A DNA stretch of 64,000 nucleotides from Pseudomonas sp. RIT-PI-r (GCF_001297015.1 NZ_LIGE01000025.1:992001-1056000), one strand, 5' to 3'; positions 24,262 through 32,849 are shown, numbered from the stretch's first letter. Notes: generated by a model not told the origin, from the letters alone. Program-made: numbers and translations.

Positions 24262-25377
24262 ATGCGTCGTCACCGTGGCTATATCAACCTGGGCCTCAAC
24301 CTGGGCCTGCTCGCCAGTATTGGCGCCGGCTCGACCGTTATGGCCGGCGATGCGCCGAGCGTGCACGTCTACAACTGGTACGACTACATCGGCCCGGCCA
24401 CCCTGCACGATTTCCAGCGCGACAGCGGTATCCAACCGGTCTACGACACCTTCGACAGTGCCGAAGTACTCGAAGGCAAACTGATGACCAGCCGCAGCGG
24501 CTACGATGTGGTAGTGGCGAGCAATTTCAGCCTGCCGACGCTGATCAAGGCCGGCGCCCTCGCCCCGCTGCCGCGCGAGCAACTGCCGGGCTGGAAGAAT
24601 CTCGATGCCGACCTGCTGGCGAAACTGGCCAACAACGATCCCGGCAATCAGTACGCGGTGCCGTACCTGTGGGGCACCAACGGCATCGGTTACAACGTCG
24701 ACAAGGTTCGCGCCGCGCTCGGTGACAAGGCGCCGGTGGATTCGTGGGAGCTGGTGTTCAACGAAGACAACCTCGCCAAACTCGGCCAGTGCGGTGTGGC
24801 GATGCTCGATTCGCCGTCGGAGATGCTGCCGGTTGCCCTGCATTATCTCGGTCTGCCACCCAACAGCACCGATCCCGAAGACTATAAAAAAGCCGAGGCG
24901 CTGCTACTGAAACTGCGCCCGCACATTGCCTACTTCAACTCATCGAAGTTCATCAGCGATCTGTCCAACGGCAACATTTGCGTGGCGGTCGGCTGGTCCG
25001 GCGCCATGCTCGAAGCCAAGACCAATGCCGAGCAGGCCAACAACGGCGTGAAGATCGCCTACAGCCTGCCCAAGGAAGGCGCGCCGGTGTGGTTCGACAC
25101 GTTGGTACTACTCAAAGACGCGCCGAATCGTCCTCAGGGTCTGGCGTTTATCGACTATCTGCTGCGCCCGGAAGTGATCGCGCCGGTCAGTGATCATCTG
25201 TCTTATCCCAATGGCAATCGCGCGGCGACAGCGTTGGTAGCCGCAGCGACTCGGGACAACCCGGCGGTTTATCCGTCTGCTGCGGCGATGGCCACGCTGT
25301 ACACCCTGGAACCGCTGCCCAAAGCCATTGAACGCGTACGGACGCGGGTGTGGAGCAAGGTCAAGAACGGCCAGTGA
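24262..25377 (+). CDS. polyamine-type periplasmic binding protein (PotF/SpuD-like)
   Basis: A 371-residue exported binding protein. The signal peptide runs to about Ala28, and the mature protein opens VHVYNWYDYIGPATLHDF, typical of PotD/PotF/SpuD proteins that bind putrescine or spermidine. Other family blocks are YDVVVASNFSLPTLIKAGAL, NNDPGNQYAVPYLWGTNGIGYNV and GWSGAML. No permease or ATPase gene is nearby; the neighbours are a divergent LuxR gene and a P1-family aminopeptidase. It could deliver to a distant ABC transporter, or sense amines. Confidence 0.9.
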   Translation: MRRHRGYINLGLNLGLLASIGAGSTVMAGDAPSVHVYNWYDYIGPATLHDFQRDSGIQPVYDTFDSAEVLEGKLMTSRSGYDVVVASNFSLPTLIKAGALAPLPREQLPGWKNLDADLLAKLANNDPGNQYAVPYLWGTNGIGYNVDKVRAALGDKAPVDSWELVFNEDNLAKLGQCGVAMLDSPSEMLPVALHYLGLPPNSTDPEDYKKAEALLLKLRPHIAYFNSSKFISDLSNGNICVAVGWSGAMLEAKTNAEQANNGVKIAYSLPKEGAPVWFDTLVLLKDAPNRPQGLAFIDYLLRPEVIAPVSDHLSYPNGNRAATALVAAATRDNPAVYPSAAAMATLYTLEPLPKAIERVRTRVWSKVKNGQ

Positions 25378-25390
25378 ATCCAACACATTT

Positions 25391-25490
25391 CCCCTCTGTA
25401 GGAGTGAGCCTGCTCGCGATAGCGGTGGATCCGGCACCGGTGTATTGAAAGTGCCGACGCTATCGCGAGCAGGCTCACTCCTGCAGGGGA
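25391..25490. repeat. REP pair (GTAGGAGTGAGCCTGCTCGCGAT type)
   Basis: Inverted arms CCCCTCTGTAGGAGTGAGCC and CTCACTCCTGCAGGGG lie between two same-strand genes (binding protein, P1 peptidase), leaving about 40 bases for a new start. The right arm has TGCAG in place of TACAG. Confidence 0.88.
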
Positions 25491-25529
25491 CGGTGAGCAA
25501 CTCAGACTTTTTTAGAGAGATAACCATCA

Positions 25530-26648
25530 ATGAAACCTCGCGCCCGTGACCTCAATATCCGCATCGGCCAGCTGCCGCCCGGCCCGCTCAACGCCATCAC
25601 CGACGTCCCCGGCGTACGCGTCGGCCACAGCAATGTGCGCGGCCGCAGCAGCGCCGGGCGCGACATCTGCACCGGCGTCACGCTGATCGAACCGCGCCCG
25701 GGCTCGACCAATCTGCAACCGTGTTTTGCCGGTGTACATGTGCTCAATGGCAACGGTGACGCCACCGGGCTTGAATGGATTCGCGAGGCGGGCCTGCTGA
25801 CCAGCCCGATTGCGTTCACCAACACCCACAGCCTCGGCGTGGTGCGCGATGCCTTGATTGCACTGGATCGCCAGCAGCAACCCGACGACGGTCGCCTCTA
25901 CTGGAACATGCCGGTGGTACTGGAAACCTTTGACGGTTTGCTTAACGACATCAACGGCTTTCACGTCCACCCCGAACACGTCGCAGAAGCGCTCGCCGCC
26001 GCCGTCGACGGTTCCGTCATGGAAGGTGCCGTCGGCGGTGGCAGCGGTATGATCTGCCACGAATTCAAGGGTGGCATCGGCACCTCGTCGCGGCGTTTGA
26101 GCCCTGTGCAGGGCGGCTGGACCGTCGGCGCGATCGTGCAGGCCAACCACGGTATACGCAATGAGTTGCGAGTCGATGGCTACCCGGTCGGGCGTTATAT
26201 GGAACAGAAAAACTCGCCGTTCTTGCGAGCATCGTTGCCGCATCCGGGCATGGGTTCGATTGTCGTCTGCCTGGCCACCGACGCGCCGCTGTTGCCGCAT
26301 CAGTGCACACGTCTGGCACAGCGCGCGAGCCTGGGTCTGGCGCGCACCGGCGGTGGCAACGAGGATCACAGCGGCGACATCTTTATCGCTTTTGCCACTG
26401 GCAACGCTCATGTCCCGCCGGCGGCCTACGAAGGCAAAGGCGCGCCGACCTGCGACGGTTTGCGCATGGTCAACAATGACCACATCAGCGAGCTGTTCCT
26501 GGCCGCAACCGAAGCGGTTGAAGAAGCGATCATCAATGCCTTGCTGGCCAGCGACAGCACCGAGGGCAACGGGCATTCAGTACCGGGACTCGACGCCGAC
26601 ACCCTGCTCGCTGCCCTCGAAAAATCAGGCTGGCCCGGCGCCCGCTGA
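25530..26648 (+). CDS. P1 family peptidase (DmpA/beta-aminopeptidase type)
   Basis: A 372-residue N-terminal nucleophile hydrolase. These enzymes cleave themselves before a Ser/Thr in a GGIGTSSR segment (present near residue 185-192) and then remove N-terminal residues, including D- or beta-amino acids, from peptides. Family blocks ITDVPGVRVGH (22-32), GVTLIEPRPG, GAVGGGSGM and ATDAPLLPHQ are present. Length agrees with DmpA (about 375). No signal peptide is seen. It is downstream of a PotF-like binding protein gene; a role with amines or peptides is inferred from that. Confidence 0.9.
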   Translation: MKPRARDLNIRIGQLPPGPLNAITDVPGVRVGHSNVRGRSSAGRDICTGVTLIEPRPGSTNLQPCFAGVHVLNGNGDATGLEWIREAGLLTSPIAFTNTHSLGVVRDALIALDRQQQPDDGRLYWNMPVVLETFDGLLNDINGFHVHPEHVAEALAAAVDGSVMEGAVGGGSGMICHEFKGGIGTSSRRLSPVQGGWTVGAIVQANHGIRNELRVDGYPVGRYMEQKNSPFLRASLPHPGMGSIVVCLATDAPLLPHQCTRLAQRASLGLARTGGGNEDHSGDIFIAFATGNAHVPPAAYEGKGAPTCDGLRMVNNDHISELFLAATEAVEEAIINALLASDSTEGNGHSVPGLDADTLLAALEKSGWPGAR

Positions 26649-26660
26649 CACCGCAAAACA

Positions 26661-26749
26661 CTGTAGGAGCTGCCGAAGGCTGCGATCTTTTGATTTTGCT
26701 TTTAAAAGACAAGATCAAAAGATCGCAGCCTTCGGCAGCTCCTACAGGG
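26661..26749. repeat. REP pair (GTAGGAGCTGCCGAAGGCTGCGATC type)
   Basis: Nearly perfect inverted arms around a short TTTTAAAAG centre. It lies just after the P1 peptidase gene and probably ends its transcript. Confidence 0.9.
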
Positions 26750-26769
26750 AGTCTGTGAACATTCATGAA

Positions 26770-26890
26770 AGAGGCCAGCGTCTAGTTGCCCGGGCGACTG
26801 GCGGTACTTGAGCCGCCACTTGCACACTCCCAGGATGGAATTCACGGGCTCCACTTCCTCCCCATCAAAGAGCTTTGAGGCTCTTTTTTT
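26770..26890 (+). ncRNA. candidate small RNA with Rho-independent terminator
   Basis: About 120 bases between the REP pair and the TetR gene hold no plausible ORF but show ordered structure: a hairpin GGCGG...CCGCC near 26802-26819, an open pyrimidine stretch CTTCCTCCCC near 26853-26862, and a terminal hairpin AAAGAGC/GCTCTTT at 26867-26886 with a T-run to 26890. The terminator points away from the P1 peptidase gene. An exposed CCUCC-like stretch is common in sRNAs that mask ribosome binding sites. It could also be just the terminator of the peptidase transcript. Confidence 0.4.
26867..26890 (+). terminator. Rho-independent terminator
   Basis: Seven-base stem AAAGAGC/GCTCTTT with loop TTTGAG and a run of T on the plus strand. 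It ends either the P1 peptidase transcript or the candidate small RNA. Confidence 0.85.
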
Positions 26891-26901
26891 GTCTGCGCAA
26901 A

Positions 26902-27534
26902 TCAGCTGTCCGGCAGCGAATCGGTGCGAATCGAGCACCAGGCCGCTAGCGCCAGCAACTCGCGATATTCCGCCGGGCTGCCCTTCACCCGTCCGGCCAA
27001 CCAGGCGCGGCAATAACTGTCGGCCTGACCAATGATCAACGACGGCAACAGTTCTGCGGGCAGCGCCTTGAGCTCGGCAGCGCGCCCCGATTCGGCCAGC
27101 CAGTCGCGCAGACGCACATTGCGCGTCTTGTTGCGCTCCGCCAATTCGTTCTTGAACGGCCCTTTGGTCACGGCAAATCGTGCGTGGTACTGGAAGCGTG
27201 CCCACTCCGGTTGACGTTCGACCCAATCGACGTAGCTGAACACCAGCGCTTGCACGCCTTCCTCGGTGGTTTGCGCCGCCTCCAGATAGGCATCGCGCAG
27301 GCGCGCCTGGTCTTCCAGCGCGGTGAAAAACAGCGCCGCTACCAAGCCTTCCTTGTTGCCGAAATGGTGATAGATCGCCCCGACACTGGTGTCGCACTCG
27401 GCGCGAATCATTTCGATGGTAGTGGCTTCAATCCCCTGCTCGTTGAACAGGCTCAGCGCCTTGCGAAAGATGTCGCGCTTGAGTTCGGCACGGCGGCCGG
27501 GGTAGCTGCGTTCAAGTAAATCTACGGTGTCCAT
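26902..27534 (-). CDS. TetR family transcriptional regulator
   Basis: A 210-residue TetR-type repressor. The helix-turn-helix is at about 18-62 (IFRKALSLFNEQGIEATTIEMIRAECDTSVGAIYHHFGNKEGL). The C-terminal ligand and dimerisation domain follows (ALVFSYVDWVERQPEWARFQYHARF). It is divergent from a DUF4442 thioesterase-like gene; a 15-base inverted repeat in the gap is a likely operator for both. Such pairs often respond to acyl or fatty compounds. The ATG at 27532-27534 is used. Confidence 0.9.
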   Translation of the reverse strand: MDTVDLLERSYPGRRAELKRDIFRKALSLFNEQGIEATTIEMIRAECDTSVGAIYHHFGNKEGLVAALFFTALEDQARLRDAYLEAAQTTEEGVQALVFSYVDWVERQPEWARFQYHARFAVTKGPFKNELAERNKTRNVRLRDWLAESGRAAELKALPAELLPSLIIGQADSYCRAWLAGRVKGSPAEYRELLALAAWCSIRTDSLPDS

Positions 27535-27629
27535 GCGGCTCACTGCCTGGAGATTGGAGTTGAAAGGCACTTGCCGTGCCCGTGCCAAAAACACGCACAG
27601 GTTGACAGATTTACCGCAGACAGAATACC

Positions 27630-27662
27630 GTTCCGTTACAGAATCATATTCTGTTACGGAAC
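27630..27662. promoter_or_regulatory. TetR operator and divergent promoter region
   Basis: GTTCCGTTACAGAAT (27630-27644) and ATTCTGTTACGGAAC (27648-27662) are inverted arms with one mismatch and a CAT spacer. A TTGACA at 27602-27607 lies upstream as a -35-like hexamer for the DUF4442 gene. The size and place suit binding of the divergent TetR protein; binding itself is inferred. Confidence 0.7.
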
Positions 27663-27696
27663 ATCATTCGGTTAATCATCTTCCGCGAGGCTTTCC

Positions 27697-28137
27697 ATGA
27701 GTCAATCTCTTAGCATGTTCAATAGTGTGGGTGCGCAGGCCTTCAGTCAGATGGCCTGTCAGTTCGCGCCCTACTTCAGCACCATCAACCCGCTGGTGAG
27801 CGAGTTGCGCGCGAACGCGGCGACGGTGCAAGTACCGTTCCGCCGTGAGATCACCAACCACTTGGGTACCGTGCATGCCATTGCCATGTGCAACGCCGCC
27901 GAACTCGCCGCCGGCATGATGACCGATGTGTCGATCCCGGCCGGCGCACGCTGGATTCCCAAAGGCATGAGCGTGGAATATCTGGCCAAGGCGAAAACCG
28001 ATGTGACGGCAGTGGCCAGCGGTGAAGGCGTGGATTGGCAAAGCGAGGGCGACAAAATCGTAACCGTCGACATTCACGATACCGAGGGCAAAAAAGTGTT
28101 CACGGCGCGGATCACCATGAACGTCAAACTCGGCTGA
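27697..28137 (+). CDS. DUF4442 hotdog-fold thioesterase-like protein
   Basis: A 146-residue protein of the DUF4442/PaaI-like hotdog group. Family elements include FAPYFSTINPLVSEL, the turn GTVHAIAMCNAAELAAGMM (the hotdog helix) and VTVDIHDTEGKKVFTARITMNVK. Hotdog proteins hydrolyse acyl-CoA thioesters; the catalytic residue is not obvious here. It is divergent from a TetR gene and shares a palindromic operator with it, so expression is probably induced by a ligand of that repressor. A bidirectional terminator follows. Confidence 0.85.
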   Translation: MSQSLSMFNSVGAQAFSQMACQFAPYFSTINPLVSELRANAATVQVPFRREITNHLGTVHAIAMCNAAELAAGMMTDVSIPAGARWIPKGMSVEYLAKAKTDVTAVASGEGVDWQSEGDKIVTVDIHDTEGKKVFTARITMNVKLG

Positions 28138-28146
28138 ATCGCGGAC

Positions 28147-28188
28147 ACAAAAAAGCCCTTGCTACGGAATTCACGGCAAGGGCTTTTT
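28147..28188. terminator. bidirectional terminator
   Basis: AGCCCTTGC (28154-28162) pairs with GCAAGGGCT (28176-28184); A-run before, T-run after. It separates the convergent DUF4442 and GNAT genes. Confidence 0.85.
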
Positions 28189-28201
28189 CGCTGATGAGAT
28201 G

Positions 28202-28888
28202 TCAGTGCACGGTCAGGCGCTGGCGGACAAATTCCTCGACATGGCGGCTGGTCTGATCGAGGTGGCGGTCGCGTTGTTTCTCAGCGTCGAGCATCGCGCG
28301 TTTGCCGTTTTTCTGCAGCAGATAGGTGTGGATCTGCTGCACTTCCAGCGACCGGTAAATCGGCGTGGTGTCAATAAATCCACGCAGGCCGTTGCTGCGG
28401 TAATGCCGGGTGCTCATCAATACCTGCGTTTCCCGTGAACCGATCACTTCAAAACCCAAGGCTTCGAAGTACGGGACTTTACCCACGGTGCAGGCCAGTT
28501 CCGCGTGGGGATAACGCCCGACCATTGCGCTGATCAGCGCCCGCGCCACGCCCTGACGCCGATGCCCTTCGCGCACCGCCATGTAGGCAACGCTGCACGC
28601 TTCCCAATCGCCCTGCACCGGCAGGTACAGGAGGAAACCGGTGACCTGTTCCGGGTCGTCCTCAGCAGTGGCGACGAGCAATTCCACTTCGGTGCCCTTC
28701 TCGCCGTTCAACGCTTCCAGATACAAATGCACCTCATAGCCGACCGCGTACTGATAGACGTTGTACAGCAGATTGCTCGGGCCCAGGCCCACGGCGCTGA
28801 TGTCCGTCAGGTAGTCGACGACCATCTGCAGAATCTGGCTGTTGACGCCTTCCGGGCAGGGGGACTTGTAGTGGGTGATGCGTGGCAT
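28202..28888 (-). CDS. GNAT family N-acetyltransferase
   Basis: A 228-residue acyltransferase. The GNAT core is at about residues 75-150: QVTGFLLYLPVQG, then ACSVAYMAVREGHRRQGVARALISAMVG, with the acetyl-CoA binding R/Q-x-x-G-x-G/A loop (RRQGVA). N- and C-terminal extensions (MPRITHYKSPCPEG..., and a charged tail KRAMLDAEKQRDRHLDQ) are not part of the fold. The substrate is unknown. The frame could be read further upstream, but the ATG at 28886-28888 is the first one with conserved protein character. Confidence 0.85.
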   Translation of the reverse strand: MPRITHYKSPCPEGVNSQILQMVVDYLTDISAVGLGPSNLLYNVYQYAVGYEVHLYLEALNGEKGTEVELLVATAEDDPEQVTGFLLYLPVQGDWEACSVAYMAVREGHRRQGVARALISAMVGRYPHAELACTVGKVPYFEALGFEVIGSRETQVLMSTRHYRSNGLRGFIDTTPIYRSLEVQQIHTYLLQKNGKRAMLDAEKQRDRHLDQTSRHVEEFVRQRLTVH

Positions 28889-28947
28889 GGCGGGTGAACT
28901 CCGGCAGAAAACCGCGACATCATACCTTGTCACCCCAGCCAGCGGAC

Positions 28948-29505
28948 TCACTGCTGTGGCGCCACCACCTTGAATTTGATCGCGATGTCCTTGGACACCA
29001 CGCTGTCCGCCCACTCCCCCGCGCCGAGGCCGAACTCGTCGCGTTTGAGCAGCAACTCGCCGTCGAAAATGCCGATGGCGCTGCCCGGTTTCAATTCCAC
29101 CGGCACTTGCACATCGCGGGTGATGCCTTTGAGGGTCAGTTGGCCGGCAATCAGATAACGGTTCTCGGCGAGCAGAGTGAAGTGGCTCGATTCGAACACT
29201 GCCACGGGGAATTTTGCCGTGTCGAACCACGCCGGTTTCACCAGTTCGGTGTTGGCGTCCTCGCTGCCGGCGTCGATGCTGGTGAGGTCAATCTGCAACG
29301 TGGTGTGGGCGCGGTCGAGATGCTCAGTGTCGAAATCCAGCGTCGCTTCGAACCTGGCGAAGGTGCCGTACATCCGCGTGCCCATCTGGTTGTAGGTGAA
29401 ACTGATCTGACTGGCGTGGGTGTTGACCCGGGTGTACTCGACAGCCTGCGCAGCGGGGATGGCGCACAGGACAAACGCGGCTGCCAGCAGCAATCGGATC
29501 GACAT
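28948..29505 (-). CDS. YceI family periplasmic protein
   Basis: A 185-residue exported protein. The signal peptide is MSIRLLLAAAFVLCAIPAAQA. The mature part is a YceI lipocalin-like barrel that binds isoprenoid-type lipids: VNTHASQISFTYNQMG, TTLQIDLTSIDAGSEDANTEL, FPVAVFESSHF, LTLKGITRDVQVPVEL and DEFGLG. Members are induced by stress or pH in other bacteria. GGAGAATCCC precedes the ATG at 29503-29505. Confidence 0.92.
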   Translation of the reverse strand: MSIRLLLAAAFVLCAIPAAQAVEYTRVNTHASQISFTYNQMGTRMYGTFARFEATLDFDTEHLDRAHTTLQIDLTSIDAGSEDANTELVKPAWFDTAKFPVAVFESSHFTLLAENRYLIAGQLTLKGITRDVQVPVELKPGSAIGIFDGELLLKRDEFGLGAGEWADSVVSKDIAIKFKVVAPQQ

Positions 29506-29597
29506 GGGATTCTCCGGGCGGCGCCTGACATCGAGGGCCTCGATTGACTTAAGCAAACATCCGCCGGTTACGCCAGTGCAGGCTGGCGTGCCTGCGC

Positions 29598-30596
29598 TCA
29601 GACCAGGGCTTCAGCGCTGCGAACATCAGCGGCGCCCGGCCGCACACCTGTCCGAAGCCGATGGCGCAATTTCAACACTGGCCGTTCGATGCAGTAGTAA
29701 GTCAGGCCACTGCACAAAAAAGCGACCAGCAACACAGCCAGAATGATTGCTGCATCGTACGTCCCTGACCAGAAACCGTGCAGCCAGTAAATCAGCACAA
29801 AGTGATTGAGAAACACGCCATAGCTGAGGTTGCCGAGGAACTCGTCGGCTCGGTGATACTTGAGCCTGCTCAGCCAATACACCGCAGGGATACCCAGCGC
29901 GGTGCCCAGCGTCACCTCGGCGTTGTAAGGCTGGCGTTCAATCACGCCCGCCATGATCGCCACAAACAACAGCCCGGCACTGATCGCTGTCGCGGCCACC
30001 ACTACCAATCCTTTGCTGTTGGCTTTGTACAGATAGCTGCCGCACAGAAACATGAACAGAACGCCCGGCAACAAGCGATAGCCATAATAATCGGTGTTGA
30101 TGTAACCGAAACACGCCAGCACAAACACGCCGACAGACAAAGCGAACGCAGCGCCGCGCCACTTGAAGACAAGGAGAAAGGGAATCACCAGGTAAAAACA
30201 CATCTCCAGCCCCAACGACCACGCGGGCGGCAGAATCCACAGGCTCGAAACCCCGAACATATAGAAGCCCAGCGGCACCATGGACAGGCTCGCGGCCACG
30301 CGCGGCACCGTCAGTTCGAGGTCGGGTGCCGAACCGGGCATCAGCACATGCACCACGATGCATGATGCGATGAAATAGAACAGAAACTGCGGGTACAGGC
30401 GCAGGGCCCTGTCCAGATAGAACGATGCGATTTTACCGGTTGAGCTGTAGTTGCGCTCGATCAGCGAGGTCATGACAAAACCGCTGATGATCAGAAAAGA
30501 AATCACCGCCACCACACCGGGATTGAGCCCGGCGACGGTTACGCCCATATGCGAAACGGCAACCAGCACCGCCAACAGCAGTCGAAAAGCCCCCAT
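29598..30596 (-). CDS. acyltransferase family membrane protein (OafA/YrhL-like)
   Basis: A 332-residue inner-membrane protein with about ten helices, of the acyltransferase 3 family that transfers acetyl or other acyl groups to surface sugars. It starts with the typical FRLLLAVLVAVSHMGV (catalytic-type His16 region), then SFLIISGFVMTSLIER and FYLDRALRLYPQF. It lacks the C-terminal SGNH domain of some relatives. No glycan-biosynthesis genes are adjacent, so its acceptor is unknown. GAGGGTG precedes the ATG. Confidence 0.88.
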   Translation of the reverse strand: MGAFRLLLAVLVAVSHMGVTVAGLNPGVVAVISFLIISGFVMTSLIERNYSSTGKIASFYLDRALRLYPQFLFYFIASCIVVHVLMPGSAPDLELTVPRVAASLSMVPLGFYMFGVSSLWILPPAWSLGLEMCFYLVIPFLLVFKWRGAAFALSVGVFVLACFGYINTDYYGYRLLPGVLFMFLCGSYLYKANSKGLVVVAATAISAGLLFVAIMAGVIERQPYNAEVTLGTALGIPAVYWLSRLKYHRADEFLGNLSYGVFLNHFVLIYWLHGFWSGTYDAAIILAVLLVAFLCSGLTYYCIERPVLKLRHRLRTGVRPGAADVRSAEALV

Positions 30597-30674
30597 TTAC
30601 ACCCTCAAACGTCCTTATAGTTATGGCGCGTAACCTACGATGCTTTCTCCACGGATAACAGCAGAAAATCCACC

Positions 30675-30767
30675 CTTGCAGGAGCTGCCGCAGACTGCGA
30701 TCCGTTGATCTTGTTGTTGTTACGCCGGCGCAAGATCAAAAGATCGCAGCCTGCGGCAGCTTCTACA
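30675..30767. repeat. REP pair (GTAGGAGCTGCCGCAGGCTGCGATC type)
   Basis: Degenerate inverted arms between the MATE and acyltransferase genes, both on the minus strand. The outer edge contributes the TAG stop codon of the MATE gene (TGTAGAAGCTG read on the minus strand). Confidence 0.82.
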
Positions 30768-32136
30768 CCAGCCGCTCGATTTTCTGATGCCGCCAGACCA
30801 GCTGGTAATACAGCGTCTGCAACACCAGCATGCTCAGATACGCCACGGGAAACGCCATCCACACGCCTTGCAAACCATATTGCGCATCGAGCCAGTACGC
30901 CGCTGGCAGTTGCACGCCGACCACGCAGATGATCGCGATGGCGACCGGCACCAGCACCGTACCACTGGCGCGCATGATGCCGCCGATGATCGCCTGAAAG
31001 CCGAACACCAGCAGGCTCCACAACATGATGTGCAGCAGATGTTCAGCCATCACCCGGGTTGGCTCTTCAGTGAGGAACAGCCCGAGCAGCCAGTGCGACA
31101 GCAGATAACCCAGCACAATCAAGCCACCGGTCAGGCACACGTTGATCAACAGTCCGGTGCGCAGAATCGGCCCCATGCGTTCCAGGCGTCCGGCACCGAT
31201 GGCTTGAGCGCCAAGAATCGAGGCGGTGATCGCGATCGACAGCGCCGGGAACTGCACGTAGTTGACGATCTGCGTCACCGCCCCATACGCCGCCGTCGCC
31301 TGCGAGCCGTGTTGGTTGACCAGTGCAAGGATCACCAATTCCGAAAGCGACAGCACAATCATCTGCACCCCGGTCGGCAGACCGATGCGCAGCACCTTGC
31401 CGAGAATCGCCCCATTGAGCCGCAAAGCGGCAAAGAACTCGCGGTCCGGCGCCAGCGGATGGCCGGTGCGAATCAGCCGCCACGCCAGCCACGCCATCGC
31501 CGCCAGATTACCGGCCAGCCCCGCGTATGCCGCGCTCTGAATGCCCAGTTGCGGCAAGCCGAACCAGCCGCGAATCAACGCCGGCGTCAGCGCCAGACCG
31601 ACCGACGTCGACACGATCAACGCCAACAGCGGCGACAACGTATCGCTCACCCCGCGCAGCAATTGCGTAAACAGCACAAACACCAGCAGCGACGGCAAGA
31701 TCCACAGCATCACATGGGCATACGCCACCGCATCATCGAGCACATCCGCCGGCGTCCCCAGCCCGGTCAACGCTTGGCGCGCGAACACACTGCCGAGCAC
31801 CGCCGCGACCAGACCGATCAGTACGCCGAGCAACAGCGTCGCCCCGGCAATCGCCTTGACCATGTGCGGCTCACGCGCGCCCCACGCCTGGCCGATCAAT
31901 ACGCCTGCGCCGGCACCAAGGCCGATCACCAAGGCAATGAAAAAGAACACGATGGGAAACATCCCCGACACCGCCGCCAACGCCTGCGTACCGAGCATCT
32001 GACCGATGTAGATGCTGTTGACCGTGCCCGACATCGACTGCAAAAAGTTCGACAGCACCATGGGTGCGAGGAACAACAGGTAGGTGTGCCAGAGGGGTTT
32101 GACGGCAGCGGGGGTTTGCATTGACTGGAGGTCCAT
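30763..32136 (-). CDS. MATE family efflux transporter
   Basis: A 457-residue inner-membrane antiporter with twelve predicted helices in two MatE repeats (LAPMVLSNFLQSMSGTVNSIYIGQMLG; and KVLRIGLPTGVQMIVLSLSELVILALVNQHG). These proteins export drugs or organic cations using proton or sodium gradients. The substrate is unknown. Two ATG starts are possible, 32136 and 32121; the longer is annotated. The stop codon coincides with the edge of a REP pair. It is divergent from the chorismate mutase gene. Confidence 0.9.
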   Translation of the reverse strand: MDLQSMQTPAAVKPLWHTYLLFLAPMVLSNFLQSMSGTVNSIYIGQMLGTQALAAVSGMFPIVFFFIALVIGLGAGAGVLIGQAWGAREPHMVKAIAGATLLLGVLIGLVAAVLGSVFARQALTGLGTPADVLDDAVAYAHVMLWILPSLLVFVLFTQLLRGVSDTLSPLLALIVSTSVGLALTPALIRGWFGLPQLGIQSAAYAGLAGNLAAMAWLAWRLIRTGHPLAPDREFFAALRLNGAILGKVLRIGLPTGVQMIVLSLSELVILALVNQHGSQATAAYGAVTQIVNYVQFPALSIAITASILGAQAIGAGRLERMGPILRTGLLINVCLTGGLIVLGYLLSHWLLGLFLTEEPTRVMAEHLLHIMLWSLLVFGFQAIIGGIMRASGTVLVPVAIAIICVVGVQLPAAYWLDAQYGLQGVWMAFPVAYLSMLVLQTLYYQLVWRHQKIERLV

Positions 32137-32279
32137 CTCGACGGCGGGAGGGCTAATGAAGGATAGCTTCGGTGAGTTGCGTGTGGGGTGCAATTAACAT
32201 TTCACACCGACGTTTATTGTCGGCGCCCGGCTGTGGTAAATAACCGTGCACTTTCAATTTCTTCAAAGAGGCTTTGTCC

Positions 32280-32849
32280 ATGCCCCGCTTGCCCCACGTG
32301 CTGACCGGCACGCTCTTCGTCCTCTGCGCCGCGACCGCCCAGGCAGCCCCGACAGCCAGCCAACCGCAAGCGCTGAAACCGTTACTGGAAACACTGAACG
32401 AACGCCTGAACATCGGCGATCTCGTCGCGCTGACCAAATGGGACAGCGGCAAGCCGATTCAAGACAGCCCCCGTGAAGCGCAGGTGATCGCCAACGCCCG
32501 CACGCTGGCCAGCGAACGCAAGCTTGACCCGCAAGACGTGGCGCAACTGCTCGCCGCGCAAATGGAGGCGAACAAACTGGTGCAGTACGGTTTGCTCGCC
32601 CAGTGGCAAGCCGTCGGAGCGGCGCCGGATACGCCGCGTCCGGATCTTGCCGGGCAGATTCGCCCGCAACTGGACGAACTGCAGACCCGTCTATTGCAGC
32701 AGTACGCCGAATTCACGCCCTATCGCCAAGACCCTGATTGCCCGGCATGGCTGGCCGAGGCACGCAGCGGTCTGACCAAGGATGCGCTGCATGAACTGGC
32801 GCTGACGCGTGCTACCGGGGAGTTGTGTGTTCGGGTGAAGACCCCGTAA
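32280..32849 (+). CDS. aroQ: periplasmic chorismate mutase, AroQ gamma type
   Basis: A 189-residue exported chorismate mutase that converts chorismate to prephenate. A signal peptide (MPRLPHVLTGTLFVLCAATAQA) is followed by the all-helical AroQ fold. Signature blocks are LLETLNERLNIGDLVALTKW, the Arg/Lys-rich VIANARTLASERKLDPQDV and ALTRATGELC with the C-terminal Cys of the secreted type. The ATG at 32280 has AGAGG upstream. Secreted AroQ enzymes are thought to give periplasmic prephenate; their role in pseudomonads is unclear. Confidence 0.9.
   Translation: MPRLPHVLTGTLFVLCAATAQAAPTASQPQALKPLLETLNERLNIGDLVALTKWDSGKPIQDSPREAQVIANARTLASERKLDPQDVAQLLAAQMEANKLVQYGLLAQWQAVGAAPDTPRPDLAGQIRPQLDELQTRLLQQYAEFTPYRQDPDCPAWLAEARSGLTKDALHELALTRATGELCVRVKTP

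Noticed and set aside
26702..27397. 231-codon minus-strand frame overlapping the TetR gene
   Set aside because: Out of frame with the TetR gene and running through a REP pair at its end; no domain is seen.
30787..32124. 445-codon open frame on the plus strand
   Set aside because: Antisense to the MATE gene; translated sequence is Arg/Gln/His-rich with no domain.
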